Positions 1 through 7,019 of a stretch of DNA of 19,198 bases are shown here, one piece after another. The stretch comes from Salibaculum sp031581025 (GTDB lineage Bacteria > Pseudomonadota > Alphaproteobacteria > Rhodobacterales > Rhodobacteraceae), in NCBI RefSeq assembly GCF_031581025.1, contig NZ_JAVLCA010000045.1; one strand, given 5' to 3'. The first letter of the stretch is position 1; each line of letters begins with the position of its first letter. Made by a program: the position numbers and the translations under genes. Under the pieces are notes generated by a model. That model was not told the DNA's origin. It was given only the letters and a program-made list of their open reading frames with translations, and ran no database searches.

Positions 1-179
1 CTTAGCTTCTAGCAGGCATGCCGGTCGCGGCGGCGCGGTCAAGCATTTTTTGCCCTGGCCCAGCGGCTCGGTGCGGCAGGCGGGACGCGGCCCCTTTTTT
101 TCGTTTCAATCAGGTGACATTGCGCCGCGGTCCCTTGCGCTGGTCGGTCCCGCTTGCCAACATCGGTGAAACACCGTTC

Positions 180-184
180 AGGAG
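180..184 (+). promoter_or_regulatory. Ribosome binding site fixing the TTG start of phoH
   Basis: AGGAG lies six bases before a TTG codon at 191. No ATG in the phoH frame lies nearby, so this site is the main argument for a TTG start. The 190 bases before phoH show no gene I can support. They contain a seven-T run at 95-101, but I found no convincing hairpin directly before it. Confidence 0.7.
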
Positions 185-190
185 TCTTGC

Positions 191-1204
191 TTGGCCATAT
201 CCGCACCGCCCCCGTCCGAACCTGCCGCTGACGCGCCAGAGGTGCTTGAATTTCCGGACAATTTTCTTCTGATCGACCTGTGCGGCGAGCACGACAGGCA
301 TTTGGCAGACATCGAGGCGAAGACCGGCGTCCAGATCCTGCGGCGGGGAAACCGGCTGACGATTCACGGCCCCCCCGCGCCGCGCCGCGAGGCGGCCGAG
401 ATCCTCGGGGCCCTTTACGAACGGCTCGAGGCCGGGCGGTCGGTCGAAACCGCCGATATCGACCGCGAGATGCGCATGGGCGCCGGAGAACGCGACACCG
501 GCGCCGCCCGCAATGGCGATCAACTGGACCTGCTCCCCGGTGCGCGGGTCGAGATCAAGACCCGCAAGAAGATCATCGAGCCGCGTACCGAGGCCCAGAA
601 GGGCTATGTCCGGTCGCTGTTCGAGAACGAATTGGCCTTCGGCATCGGCCCGGCGGGCACCGGCAAGACCTACCTGGCCGTGGCCGTGGGCGTGAACATG
701 TTCATCGGCGGCCATGTGGACAGGCTGATCCTGTCGCGCCCGGCCGTCGAGGCGGGCGAGAAGCTGGGCTATCTGCCCGGCGACATGAAGGACAAGGTCG
801 ATCCCTACATGCAGCCGCTGTATGACGCGCTGAACGATTTCCTGCCCGGCAAGCAACTGGCCAAGCTGATCGAGGAAAAGAAGATCGAGATCGCGCCACT
901 GGCCTTCATGCGCGGGCGCACCCTGTCCAACGCCTTTGTGGTGTTGGACGAGGCGCAGAACGCCACCACCATGCAGATGAAGATGTTCCTGACGCGCTTG
1001 GGCGAGGGCAGCCGCATGGTGATCACGGGCGACCGGTCCCAGGTGGACCTGCCGCGCGGCCAGCAATCGGGCCTGCACGATGCCGAGCGGCTGCTGGGCC
1101 ACATTGGCAAGATTTCGTTTGACTACTTCTCGGCGCGCGACGTGGTGCGCCACCCGCTGGTGGCCGCCATCATCGAGGCCTACGAGGCGGACGCCGCCCG
1201 TTAG
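191..1204 (+). CDS. phoH: PhoH family ATPase
   Basis: This 337-residue protein is a PhoH-like P-loop ATPase, a cytoplasmic family linked to RNA metabolism and phosphate stress. Its exact substrate is not settled. The Walker A motif GPAGTGKT is at residues 153-160 and the Walker B segment VVLDEAQN at 250-257. Both sit in the C-terminal PhoH domain (about 130-335). The first 120 residues resemble the small KH-like N-terminal region usual in this family. The start is TTG, supported by AGGAG six bases upstream. The gene is followed 65 bases later by ybeY, and the pairing of phoH with ybeY and corC is common in bacteria, which points to RNA processing or ribosome quality control. Length is normal and nothing is missing. 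Confidence 0.96.
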   Translation: MAISAPPPSEPAADAPEVLEFPDNFLLIDLCGEHDRHLADIEAKTGVQILRRGNRLTIHGPPAPRREAAEILGALYERLEAGRSVETADIDREMRMGAGERDTGAARNGDQLDLLPGARVEIKTRKKIIEPRTEAQKGYVRSLFENELAFGIGPAGTGKTYLAVAVGVNMFIGGHVDRLILSRPAVEAGEKLGYLPGDMKDKVDPYMQPLYDALNDFLPGKQLAKLIEEKKIEIAPLAFMRGRTLSNAFVVLDEAQNATTMQMKMFLTRLGEGSRMVITGDRSQVDLPRGQQSGLHDAERLLGHIGKISFDYFSARDVVRHPLVAAIIEAYEADAAR

Positions 1205-1269
1205 CGGCGAACCGGGATTGGGGTCGAATGCGCATTCCCTGTCCTACGCACCTGCGGTAAGAGCCGCCC

Positions 1270-1752
1270 ATGACCATTGATTGCCGCATCGAGGCCCCCG
1301 ACTGGGAGGCGCTGGATCTTGCCGTGCTGGCTGAGCGGGCGGCGGCGGCAACGTTGGCGCATATTGGCCACGACCCGGCGTCGTTCGAGATTGACCTACT
1401 GGCCTGTGACGATGCCCGCATCTCTGCGTTGAACGGCGATTTCCGCGCCAAGCCGCGGCCGACCAATGTGCTCAGCTGGCCCAGTGAAGAACGCGGCGCC
1501 GAAGAAGAGGGCGGCCAGCCGCTTTGGCCCTCGGACCCCGAACTTGGCGACATCGCCATCGCATGGGAAACCTGTGCGCGCGAGGCGGCCGGGCACGGCA
1601 AGCCGATCGAGGCGCATGTGACGCACCTTATCGTCCATGCGACCCTGCATTTGCTGGGGTTTGATCACGAGCGTGACGGGGATGCCACCCTCATGGAAGG
1701 TCTCGAAGTAGAGATACTTGGCAAACTGGGTCTTCCTGACCCATATTCATGA
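1270..1752 (+). CDS. ybeY: Endoribonuclease YbeY
   Basis: YbeY is a single-strand-specific metallo-endoribonuclease that works in 16S rRNA 3'-end maturation and ribosome quality control in the cytoplasm. The defining zinc motif H-x3-H-x5-H is present at His123, His127 and His133 (HATLHLLGFDHE). The preceding NVLSWP segment, near residues 66-71, is also typical. At 160 residues the length is normal for an alphaproteobacterium. The ATG has only a weak upstream purine stretch (GTAAGAG), so translation may depend partly on transcript context after phoH. The stop codon is followed by a 51-base gap to corC. An ATG overlapping the ybeY stop at 1749 is in another frame and is not the corC start. Confidence 0.96.
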   Translation: MTIDCRIEAPDWEALDLAVLAERAAAATLAHIGHDPASFEIDLLACDDARISALNGDFRAKPRPTNVLSWPSEERGAEEEGGQPLWPSDPELGDIAIAWETCAREAAGHGKPIEAHVTHLIVHATLHLLGFDHERDGDATLMEGLEVEILGKLGLPDPYS

Positions 1753-1803
1753 CTGACGCTTCCCGGCCCGGCGTGTTCCAGGGGCCATCACCGGTAGGAG
1801 AAA

Positions 1804-2691
1804 ATGGGCGACACCACCGACGGGTCTTCTAACGCGGCGCAAAGCGCGCAGTCCGACACGACCCCGCACCTTCAGCGCGGTTTTTTCGACCGCATCGTCG
1901 AGGCGTTCAGCCCCTCTGACATGTCCCAGACCAAAGCCAGCGAGGCCAATGGCCATGCGGTGGCACCCGCCCGACCGGGGCTGGCCAACCTGCGCCGGAT
2001 GCGGGTCGAGGACGTGATGATCCCCAAGGCCGAGATCGTGGCCGTTCCGCAGGACATCTCGAAAGAGGAGATGGTGAAGGTCTTTCGCGACAGTGGCTAT
2101 ACGCGGCTGCCGGTATATGATGGCACGCTGGACACGCCTGTGGGCTTTGCCAACCTCAAGGACTTGGCGCTGACTCATGGCTTCGACTGCGACAGCGACA
2201 CCTTCGATCTGCGCGCGCTGCTGCGGGCGCTGCTTTTCGTGCCGCCTTCGATGCCGCTGGGGGTGCTGCTGCAGAAGATGCAGTCCGAACGGACCCACAT
2301 GGCCCTGGTCATCGACGAATATGGCGGCACCGACGGCTTGCTGACAATCGAGGACTTGCTGGAACAGGTCGTCGGTGAGATCGAGGACGAACACGACACC
2401 GACGAGACCGTGCCCTGGAAGCCGGAACAGCCCGGGGTCTACATGGTCGAAGCGCGTGCCCCGCTGGACGAGTTCGAGGCCGAGATCGGCCGCCCCCTGA
2501 CTGGCCACGAGGAAATCGACCAGGACGAGGTCGACACCCTGGGCGGTCTGGTTTTCATGCTGGCCGGCCACGTGCCGGCGCGGGGCGAGGTGATCCCGCA
2601 CCCGGATGGCCCAGAGTTCGAGGTGGTCGAGGCCGATCCGCGCCGCATCAAGCGCCTGCGGGTGCGGCTGCACGGGCGCGCGGGTGGCTGA
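1804..2691 (+). CDS. corC: CBS-domain protein of the CorC/HlyC family
   Basis: This 295-residue protein has the short CorC layout. An unstructured N-terminus (1-60) is followed by two CBS motifs (about 68-125 and 140-195), with the characteristic VMIPK and IDEYGGTDGLLTIEDLLE segments. The C-terminal CorC/HlyC transporter-associated domain covers about 208-290. No membrane helix is visible, so it is soluble or peripheral. The family is linked to Mg2+/Co2+ handling and, in this neighbourhood, to envelope maintenance beside lnt, but its biochemical role is not firmly settled. TAGGAG lies just before the ATG with only three bases between, a tight but usable spacing. Its last eight bases overlap the proposed GTG start of lnt, which suggests translational coupling. 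Confidence 0.93.
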   Translation: MGDTTDGSSNAAQSAQSDTTPHLQRGFFDRIVEAFSPSDMSQTKASEANGHAVAPARPGLANLRRMRVEDVMIPKAEIVAVPQDISKEEMVKVFRDSGYTRLPVYDGTLDTPVGFANLKDLALTHGFDCDSDTFDLRALLRALLFVPPSMPLGVLLQKMQSERTHMALVIDEYGGTDGLLTIEDLLEQVVGEIEDEHDTDETVPWKPEQPGVYMVEARAPLDEFEAEIGRPLTGHEEIDQDEVDTLGGLVFMLAGHVPARGEVIPHPDGPEFEVVEADPRRIKRLRVRLHGRAGG

Positions 2692-4222
2692 CACACCGCG
2701 GCTTTCGTCGGTCGCCGGATGGGGGCGCTGGTCAAGGGCCGCCCTGGCGATGGTCCTCGGGGTGGTCCTGTCCTTGGGGCAGATGGGCGATGGCCCATTG
2801 CGCGTGCTCTGGGTGCTGATCGCCCTGGGTGTGGCGCTGCTTGCAGGCCGGGTGTTGCCCCCGAAAAAGGCGGCCTGGTTCGGTTGGGTCATGGGCCTGG
2901 CCTATTTCGGCATCACCCTGCGCTGGATCGTCGAGCCGTTCTTCGTGGACCCGTTGCGGCATGGCTGGATGGCGCCCTTTGCGATCATCGGCATGGCCGG
3001 GGGGCTGGCGCTGTTCTGGGCGGTGGCCTTCGGGCTGGGGGTGCGCGCGGCGCGGTTGCCGCGGCTGCGGCTGGCGGCTGTCGCTGTGGCGCTGGTCGCG
3101 GCGGAATTCGCGCGCGCCAATGTGCTCAGCGGCTTTCCCTGGGCGATGCTGTCCTATAGCCTGATCGGCGGCCCGGTGGATTACCTCTTTGCCCTGGTGG
3201 GGCCGCACGGTGCCAACGCGGTGCTTCTGGCCGTGGCGGTGCTGATGGCACGCGCCTTGGACCGGGGCCGGGCGGCCCTCTGGTCCGGAGCGGCCCTGAT
3301 CTGCGCGGGGCTGGTCGCGGCAAGCGCCGCCATGCCGGTGCCCGAAACCGACCGCGACGCCCCCACGGTGCGGCTGGTCCAGCCCAATGCGCCGCAGCAC
3401 CTCAAGTGGGACCCGGAATGGATGCCCGTCTTTTTCGAGCGTGCCCTGGCCGCGACCGCGGCCGACCCGCCCGCTGACGTGGTGATCTGGCCCGAGACCT
3501 CGGTCGCCACGCTGCTGCGCAATGCCGATCCATGGCTGGAGCGGATCGGCCAGGCCGGGCGCGGCGCGCCGGTGCTGGCCGGGATTCAGCGCTGGAACCC
3601 GCAGGCGGGCTATCACAACAGCGCCATCGTGGTGGAAACCGACGGCAGCGTCGCCGCGCTTTATGACAAGCAGCACCTCGTGCCCTTTGGGGAATACGTG
3701 CCCCTGCTCGGCATCTTCGGCAAGATCGGCCTGACAGCCATGGTCGATATGGCCATGGGGTTCGCCCCCGGCGATGGCCCGGGGACCGTCGATGTGGCAG
3801 GGCTGGGACGTGCCCGCATCCTGATATGCTATGAGGGCATCTTTCCCGAAGAGATCACCGAGGACGGCCCGCGGCCCGATGTTCTGGTCATCATGACCAA
3901 TGATGCCTGGTTCGGCAACGGCCCCGGGCCGCGTCAGCACCTGGTCCAGGCCCGGGCACGGGCCATCGAACAGGGGCTGCCGGTGCTGCGCGCGGCGAAC
4001 ACGGGTATCTCGGTGGTGATCGACGGGCGCGGACGTATCGGCGACAGTCTGGCCCTGGACCAGACGGGGCACCTGGATGTGCAAGTCGGGGAGCCGCTGC
4101 CGCCGACGCTCTATTCCCGCCTGGGCGACTGGCCGGTTCTGGTCGTGCTTCTGGCGACACTGGGACTGGTTTCCCTGCCGGGGCGACGGTTTCGCGTTGA
4201 CGGCAACGGGGCCGCTCGCTAG
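2684..4222 (+). CDS. lnt: Apolipoprotein N-acyltransferase
   Basis: Lnt is the inner-membrane enzyme that adds the third acyl chain to the N-terminal cysteine of lipoproteins, the last step of lipoprotein maturation. From the GTG at 2684 it is 512 residues, the length usual for the family. About six hydrophobic segments fill the first 200 residues, a carbon-nitrogen hydrolase domain follows, and one C-terminal helix closes the protein. The catalytic triad can be placed at Glu271 (WPETS), Lys329 (YDKQHLVPFGEY) and Cys382 (LICYEG). I chose the GTG because it overlaps the corC stop by eight bases and because the codons upstream lie inside corC and look like corC sequence read in another frame. 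The first in-frame ATG, further in, would cut into the first membrane segment. Confidence 0.95.
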   Translation: MADTPRLSSVAGWGRWSRAALAMVLGVVLSLGQMGDGPLRVLWVLIALGVALLAGRVLPPKKAAWFGWVMGLAYFGITLRWIVEPFFVDPLRHGWMAPFAIIGMAGGLALFWAVAFGLGVRAARLPRLRLAAVAVALVAAEFARANVLSGFPWAMLSYSLIGGPVDYLFALVGPHGANAVLLAVAVLMARALDRGRAALWSGAALICAGLVAASAAMPVPETDRDAPTVRLVQPNAPQHLKWDPEWMPVFFERALAATAADPPADVVIWPETSVATLLRNADPWLERIGQAGRGAPVLAGIQRWNPQAGYHNSAIVVETDGSVAALYDKQHLVPFGEYVPLLGIFGKIGLTAMVDMAMGFAPGDGPGTVDVAGLGRARILICYEGIFPEEITEDGPRPDVLVIMTNDAWFGNGPGPRQHLVQARARAIEQGLPVLRAANTGISVVIDGRGRIGDSLALDQTGHLDVQVGEPLPPTLYSRLGDWPVLVVLLATLGLVSLPGRRFRVDGNGAAR

Positions 4223-4243
4223 GTCCGATGCAACGATAAATCC

Positions 4244-4290
4244 GGCCACAACGGCTTCCTGGCGTGGCGCGGCAAAACCTGAACGGAGCA
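4244..4290 (+). ncRNA. Probable SAM/SAH riboswitch upstream of metK
   Basis: The short sequence between lnt and metK matches my memory of the SAM/SAH riboswitch core: CACAACGGCTTCCTGGCGTG followed by GGAGCA. GCCAC at 4245-4249 can pair with GTGGC at 4264-4268, closing a 14-base loop. Loop bases GCTTCC (4254-4259) can pair with GGAGC (4285-4289), which contains the metK ribosome binding site. That gives an H-type pseudoknot that would hide the site. This class is known mainly from Rhodobacterales, usually before metK, and switches translation off when S-adenosylmethionine binds. Location, size and pairing all fit. I could not run a covariance model. Confidence 0.85.
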
Positions 4291-4296
4291 CTCTCA

Positions 4297-5478
4297 ATGA
4301 CACGTGACAATTATACCTTCACCTCGGAATCCGTGTCCGAAGGGCATCCGGACAAGGTCTGCGACCGGATCTCGGATGCCATCCTGGACGCCCTGTTGGC
4401 CGAGGAGCCCGAGGCGCGTGTCGCCTGCGAGACCTTCGCCACCACCAACCGCGTCGTGATCGGCGGCGAGATTGGACTGGCCGACAAGGGCAAGCTGGCC
4501 GAGAAGATGGGCGCCATCGAGGGGATCACCCGCGACTGCATCCGCGACATTGGCTACGAGCAGGACGAGTTCCACTGGCGCACCTGCGAGATCACCAACC
4601 TGTTGCACGAACAATCGGCCCATATCGCCCAGGGGGTGAATGCGGGCGACGACAAGGACGAGGGCGCGGGCGACCAGGGCATCATGTTCGGCTTTGCCTG
4701 CACCGAGACGCCTGAGTTGATGCCCGCGCCGATCCTCTATTCCCACGCGATCCTGAAACGCCTCGCCGAGGTTCGCAAGAACGGCACCGAGCCCGCGCTG
4801 CGCCCGGATGCAAAAAGCCAGGTCAGCCTGCGCTACGAGGCCGGCAAGCCGGTCGAGGCGACCCAGATCGTGCTATCGACCCAGCATGCCGACGAGGTTC
4901 GGACCAGCGCCGACATCCGCGCCATCGTTGAGCCCTATATCCGCGAGCTCCTACCCGCCGGGCTGATCAGCGACCGCACCGAGTGGTGGGTGAACCCCAC
5001 GGGCAGGTTCGTGATCGGCGGCCCCGATGGCGACGCCGGCCTGACCGGGCGCAAGATCATCGTGGACACCTATGGCGGTGCCGCGCCGCACGGCGGGGGC
5101 GCCTTTTCGGGCAAGGACCCGACCAAGGTTGACCGATCCGCCGCCTATGCCGCACGGTATCTTGCCAAGAATGTGGTGGCCGCAGGCCTGGCCGAGCGGT
5201 GCACGCTCCAACTGTCCTATGCCATCGGCATTTCGCACCCGCTGTCGATCTACATCGACACCCACGGCACCAGCGAGGTCCCGGCCGAGGTGATCGAGGC
5301 CGCGATCGGACGGGTCATGGACCTGACCCCGCGCGGCATCCGCACGCATCTGGACCTGAACAAGCCGATCTATGCCCGCACCGCCGCCTATGGCCATTTC
5401 GGCCGCCCGCCCGAGCCCGACGGTGGCTTCAGCTGGGAACGCACCGATCTGGTGGAGGCGCTGCGCAAGGGGATCTGA
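4297..5478 (+). CDS. metK: S-adenosylmethionine synthetase
   Basis: MetK makes S-adenosylmethionine from methionine and ATP in the cytoplasm. The 393-residue protein carries the family signatures: GHPDKVCDRISDA near residues 16-28 (His17 in the active site), GAGDQGIMFG near 122-131, and the glycine-rich GGGAFSGKDPTKVDRS near 266-281. The ATG at 4297 is preceded by GGAG eight bases upstream, which is part of the riboswitch pseudoknot. A GTG further up in the same frame (4264) lies inside the riboswitch stem and is not a credible start. Expression is therefore probably feedback-controlled at translation by its own product. The gene ends in a hairpin shared with the opposing doxX-like gene. Confidence 0.98.
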   Translation: MTRDNYTFTSESVSEGHPDKVCDRISDAILDALLAEEPEARVACETFATTNRVVIGGEIGLADKGKLAEKMGAIEGITRDCIRDIGYEQDEFHWRTCEITNLLHEQSAHIAQGVNAGDDKDEGAGDQGIMFGFACTETPELMPAPILYSHAILKRLAEVRKNGTEPALRPDAKSQVSLRYEAGKPVEATQIVLSTQHADEVRTSADIRAIVEPYIRELLPAGLISDRTEWWVNPTGRFVIGGPDGDAGLTGRKIIVDTYGGAAPHGGGAFSGKDPTKVDRSAAYAARYLAKNVVAAGLAERCTLQLSYAIGISHPLSIYIDTHGTSEVPAEVIEAAIGRVMDLTPRGIRTHLDLNKPIYARTAAYGHFGRPPEPDGGFSWERTDLVEALRKGI

Positions 5479-5487
5479 CCAAACGGA

Positions 5488-5515
5488 AAATGGCCCCGCC
5501 GGGGCGGGACCATTT
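5488..5515. terminator. Intergenic terminator hairpin between metK and doxX
   Basis: AAATGGCCCCG at 5488-5498 pairs with CGGGACCATTT at 5505-5515 with a single mismatch, leaving a six-base loop. A-rich and T-rich ends flank the GC-rich stem, so it can work in both directions between these tail-to-tail genes. Confidence 0.75.
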
Positions 5516-5534
5516 GCAGGTTTGTTTGCCGGGG

Positions 5535-5957
5535 TCAGGCGGCGGCCGGTGCGCGCCCGGCCCGTGCGTCAAGCGACCATTTGCCCGGGCCCATGGCCAC
5601 CACCATGAGCATGCCGCCCGCGATGGTCATATTCTTCATGAAGCTGATCGTTTCGCCCTGGGCGGCCATGCCCTCCATCCCGAAGGACGGGATAAGGTGG
5701 AACAGCAGGCCCGAGACGATCGAGAAGCCGGCCAGCAGCACGGCGGCAATACGCGCCTGCCAGCCGAGTAGCAGGGCGATGCCGCCCACGACCTCGGTGA
5801 GGATGGCCAGCGGCAGAAGGGCGCCGGGCACGCCCATGGCCTCCATGTATTGCTGGGTGCCGGCGTAGCCAGTGATCTTTTGCAGGCCGGACGTGATGAA
5901 CATGAAGGCCAGCAGCAGCCGGGCAAGCGGCGCGGCGTTCGATGTGAGTTGGGTCAT
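5535..5957 (-). CDS. DoxX family membrane protein
   Basis: This is a 140-residue integral membrane protein with four hydrophobic segments (about residues 10-27, 46-65, 68-88 and 105-122), matching the DoxX/DUF417-like fold. The N-terminal RLLLAFMFITSGLQKITGY segment is typical of DoxX proteins. Members are inner-membrane proteins sometimes tied to quinone or thiol redox chemistry and detoxification, but a specific function cannot be read here. I start it at the ATG at 5957 because CAGGA lies about eight bases upstream and the longer in-frame extension (to 6059) looks non-coding. It stands alone between opposed genes. The region upstream carries repeated TTGTGC/GCACAA half-sites that may be operators. 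The C-terminus ends in an Ala/Arg-rich tail. Confidence 0.88.
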   Translation of the reverse strand: MTQLTSNAAPLARLLLAFMFITSGLQKITGYAGTQQYMEAMGVPGALLPLAILTEVVGGIALLLGWQARIAAVLLAGFSIVSGLLFHLIPSFGMEGMAAQGETISFMKNMTIAGGMLMVVAMGPGKWSLDARAGRAPAAA

Positions 5958-5999
5958 TTGCGATATCCTGTTGCGTTGAGAGACTGGAAGCGTTTTGCC

Positions 6000-6059
6000 T
6001 TGTGCGAGGAGAATGCACAACTCGGCAGAATCAAGTATATAGTGTTCGAATTCGCACAA
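6000..6059. promoter_or_regulatory. Candidate operator region upstream of the doxX-like gene
   Basis: TTGTGC (6000-6005) and GCACAA (6015-6020) form an inverted repeat nine bases apart. A third half-site GCACAA occurs at 6054-6059 at the edge of a near-palindrome centred on GAATTC (6043-6058). On the minus strand a TATACT hexamer lies between the two groups, in a reasonable place for a -10 box of the doxX-like gene, but I see no good -35. The arrangement suggests a dimeric repressor or activator; its identity is unknown. Confidence 0.4.
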
Positions 6060-6121
6060 TAACGGTGCAGGGTGGTGTGTTGGCGTTGCACCCTGCCGGG
6101 GCCGGGGCTAGAGACCGGCGC

Positions 6122-6832
6122 ATGGCGAATGACAAGCATCCCCGCGCACCCTGGCGCAATTTCTATGGCCGCACCAAGGGCAAGGGCCTGCGCGACAGCC
6201 AGCAGGCCTACCTGGAAGAGGACCTGGAGAAACTCTCGCCCGGGCCGGTCGATTGGCAGGTGAACCCCGAGCGTGCGCCGCTTGACCTGGAGGCGCTTTT
6301 CGGCGGCAAGGATGTCTGGCTGGAGATCGGTTTCGGCGGGGGCGAGCACCTTGTCCACCAGGCCGCGCAGAACCCCGGTATCGGCATCATCGGCTGTGAA
6401 CCCTACATCAACGGCGTTGCCATGCTGCTGGGCAAGATCCGAAAGGCAGGGGTGACGAACCTTGCGGTGTATCCGGGCGACGTCCGCGACCTGTTCGACG
6501 TGCTGCCCGCGGCCTTGATCTCGCGGGTGTTCCTGCTCTACCCGGACCCTTGGCCCAAGAAGCGCCACCACCGCCGCCGCTTCGTGACGCCGGAGTATCT
6601 TGAGGCGCTGGCCCGGGTTGTCCGGCCGGGGGCCGAATTCCGGGTGGCAACGGATATCCCCGACTACGTGCGCCAGACACTGGAACAGGTGCCTGCCCAT
6701 GGCTTCGAGTGGCTGGCCGAGGGCCCGGCCGATTGGCGCGCGCCCTGGGGGGACTGGCTGTCGACCCGCTATGAACAGAAGGCCCTGCATGAAGGGCGCG
6801 TGCCGCACTACCTGACGTTTCGCAAACTTTGA
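6122..6832 (+). CDS. trmB: tRNA (guanine-N7-)-methyltransferase
   Basis: TrmB methylates G46 in the variable loop of tRNAs using S-adenosylmethionine. The 236-residue protein has the SAM-binding EIGFGGGEHL at about residues 68-77, GCEPYINGV at 91-99, and the TrmB signature YPDPWPKKRH at 140-149. The region before residue 55 is the usual variable N-terminus (HPRAPWRNFYGRTKGK). The ATG at 6122 gives a normal length. The longer frame to 6002 runs through the intergenic region and is rejected. Shine-Dalgarno pairing is weak. A possible link with the nearby metK is shared use of SAM, although the doxX-like gene lies between them on the other strand. Confidence 0.96.
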   Translation: MANDKHPRAPWRNFYGRTKGKGLRDSQQAYLEEDLEKLSPGPVDWQVNPERAPLDLEALFGGKDVWLEIGFGGGEHLVHQAAQNPGIGIIGCEPYINGVAMLLGKIRKAGVTNLAVYPGDVRDLFDVLPAALISRVFLLYPDPWPKKRHHRRRFVTPEYLEALARVVRPGAEFRVATDIPDYVRQTLEQVPAHGFEWLAEGPADWRAPWGDWLSTRYEQKALHEGRVPHYLTFRKL

Positions 6833-6833
6833 G

Positions 6834-6855
6834 CGGGGCAGGGGGGTCTGCCCCG
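6834..6855 (+). terminator. GC-rich hairpin directly after trmB
   Basis: CGGGGCAG (6834-6841) pairs perfectly with CTGCCCCG (6848-6855) around a six-base loop, starting two bases after the trmB stop. No T-run follows, so it may be a Rho-assisted terminator or an mRNA-stabilising hairpin. Confidence 0.5.
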
Positions 6856-6885
6856 TCCGGTCTGCGTTTGCCGGGGGCTCCGCAA

Positions 6886-6927
6886 GCTTGGGCCTCAATC
6901 GCTGCCCATAGCGATTGCGGCCCAAGC
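6886..6927. repeat. Long imperfect hairpin in the trmB-aroA gap
   Basis: GCTTGGGCC (6886-6894) pairs with GGCCCAAGC (6919-6927), and CAATCGCT (6896-6903) with AGCGATTG (6910-6917). Together they form 17 pairs with one T/C mismatch and a six-base loop. It lies 93 bases before aroA. It could be a terminator without a U-tract, a leader structure of aroA, or a copy of a dispersed palindromic element. Confidence 0.6.
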
Positions 6928-7019
6928 CCCGCGGTATTTCAGACCCAAAGAAGCAGACGGTGTGGACCCTTCGGGCGGGGCGGTCTATCAGGCGGTGGAC
7001 AGGTAGACCGGAGACCCGC

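Noticed and set aside
1..190. 3' end of an upstream gene (a short frame ends in TAG at 10-12)
   Set aside because: Only three codons are visible, too few to support any gene.
4264..4296. GTG start adding 11 residues to metK
   Set aside because: It lies within the closing stem of the riboswitch, and the ATG at 4297 has the proper ribosome binding site.
2732..4303. A 523-codon open frame on the minus strand opposite lnt
   Set aside because: Its protein is His/Arg/Gln-rich with no domain and mirrors the codon bias of lnt; lnt has its catalytic residues in order.
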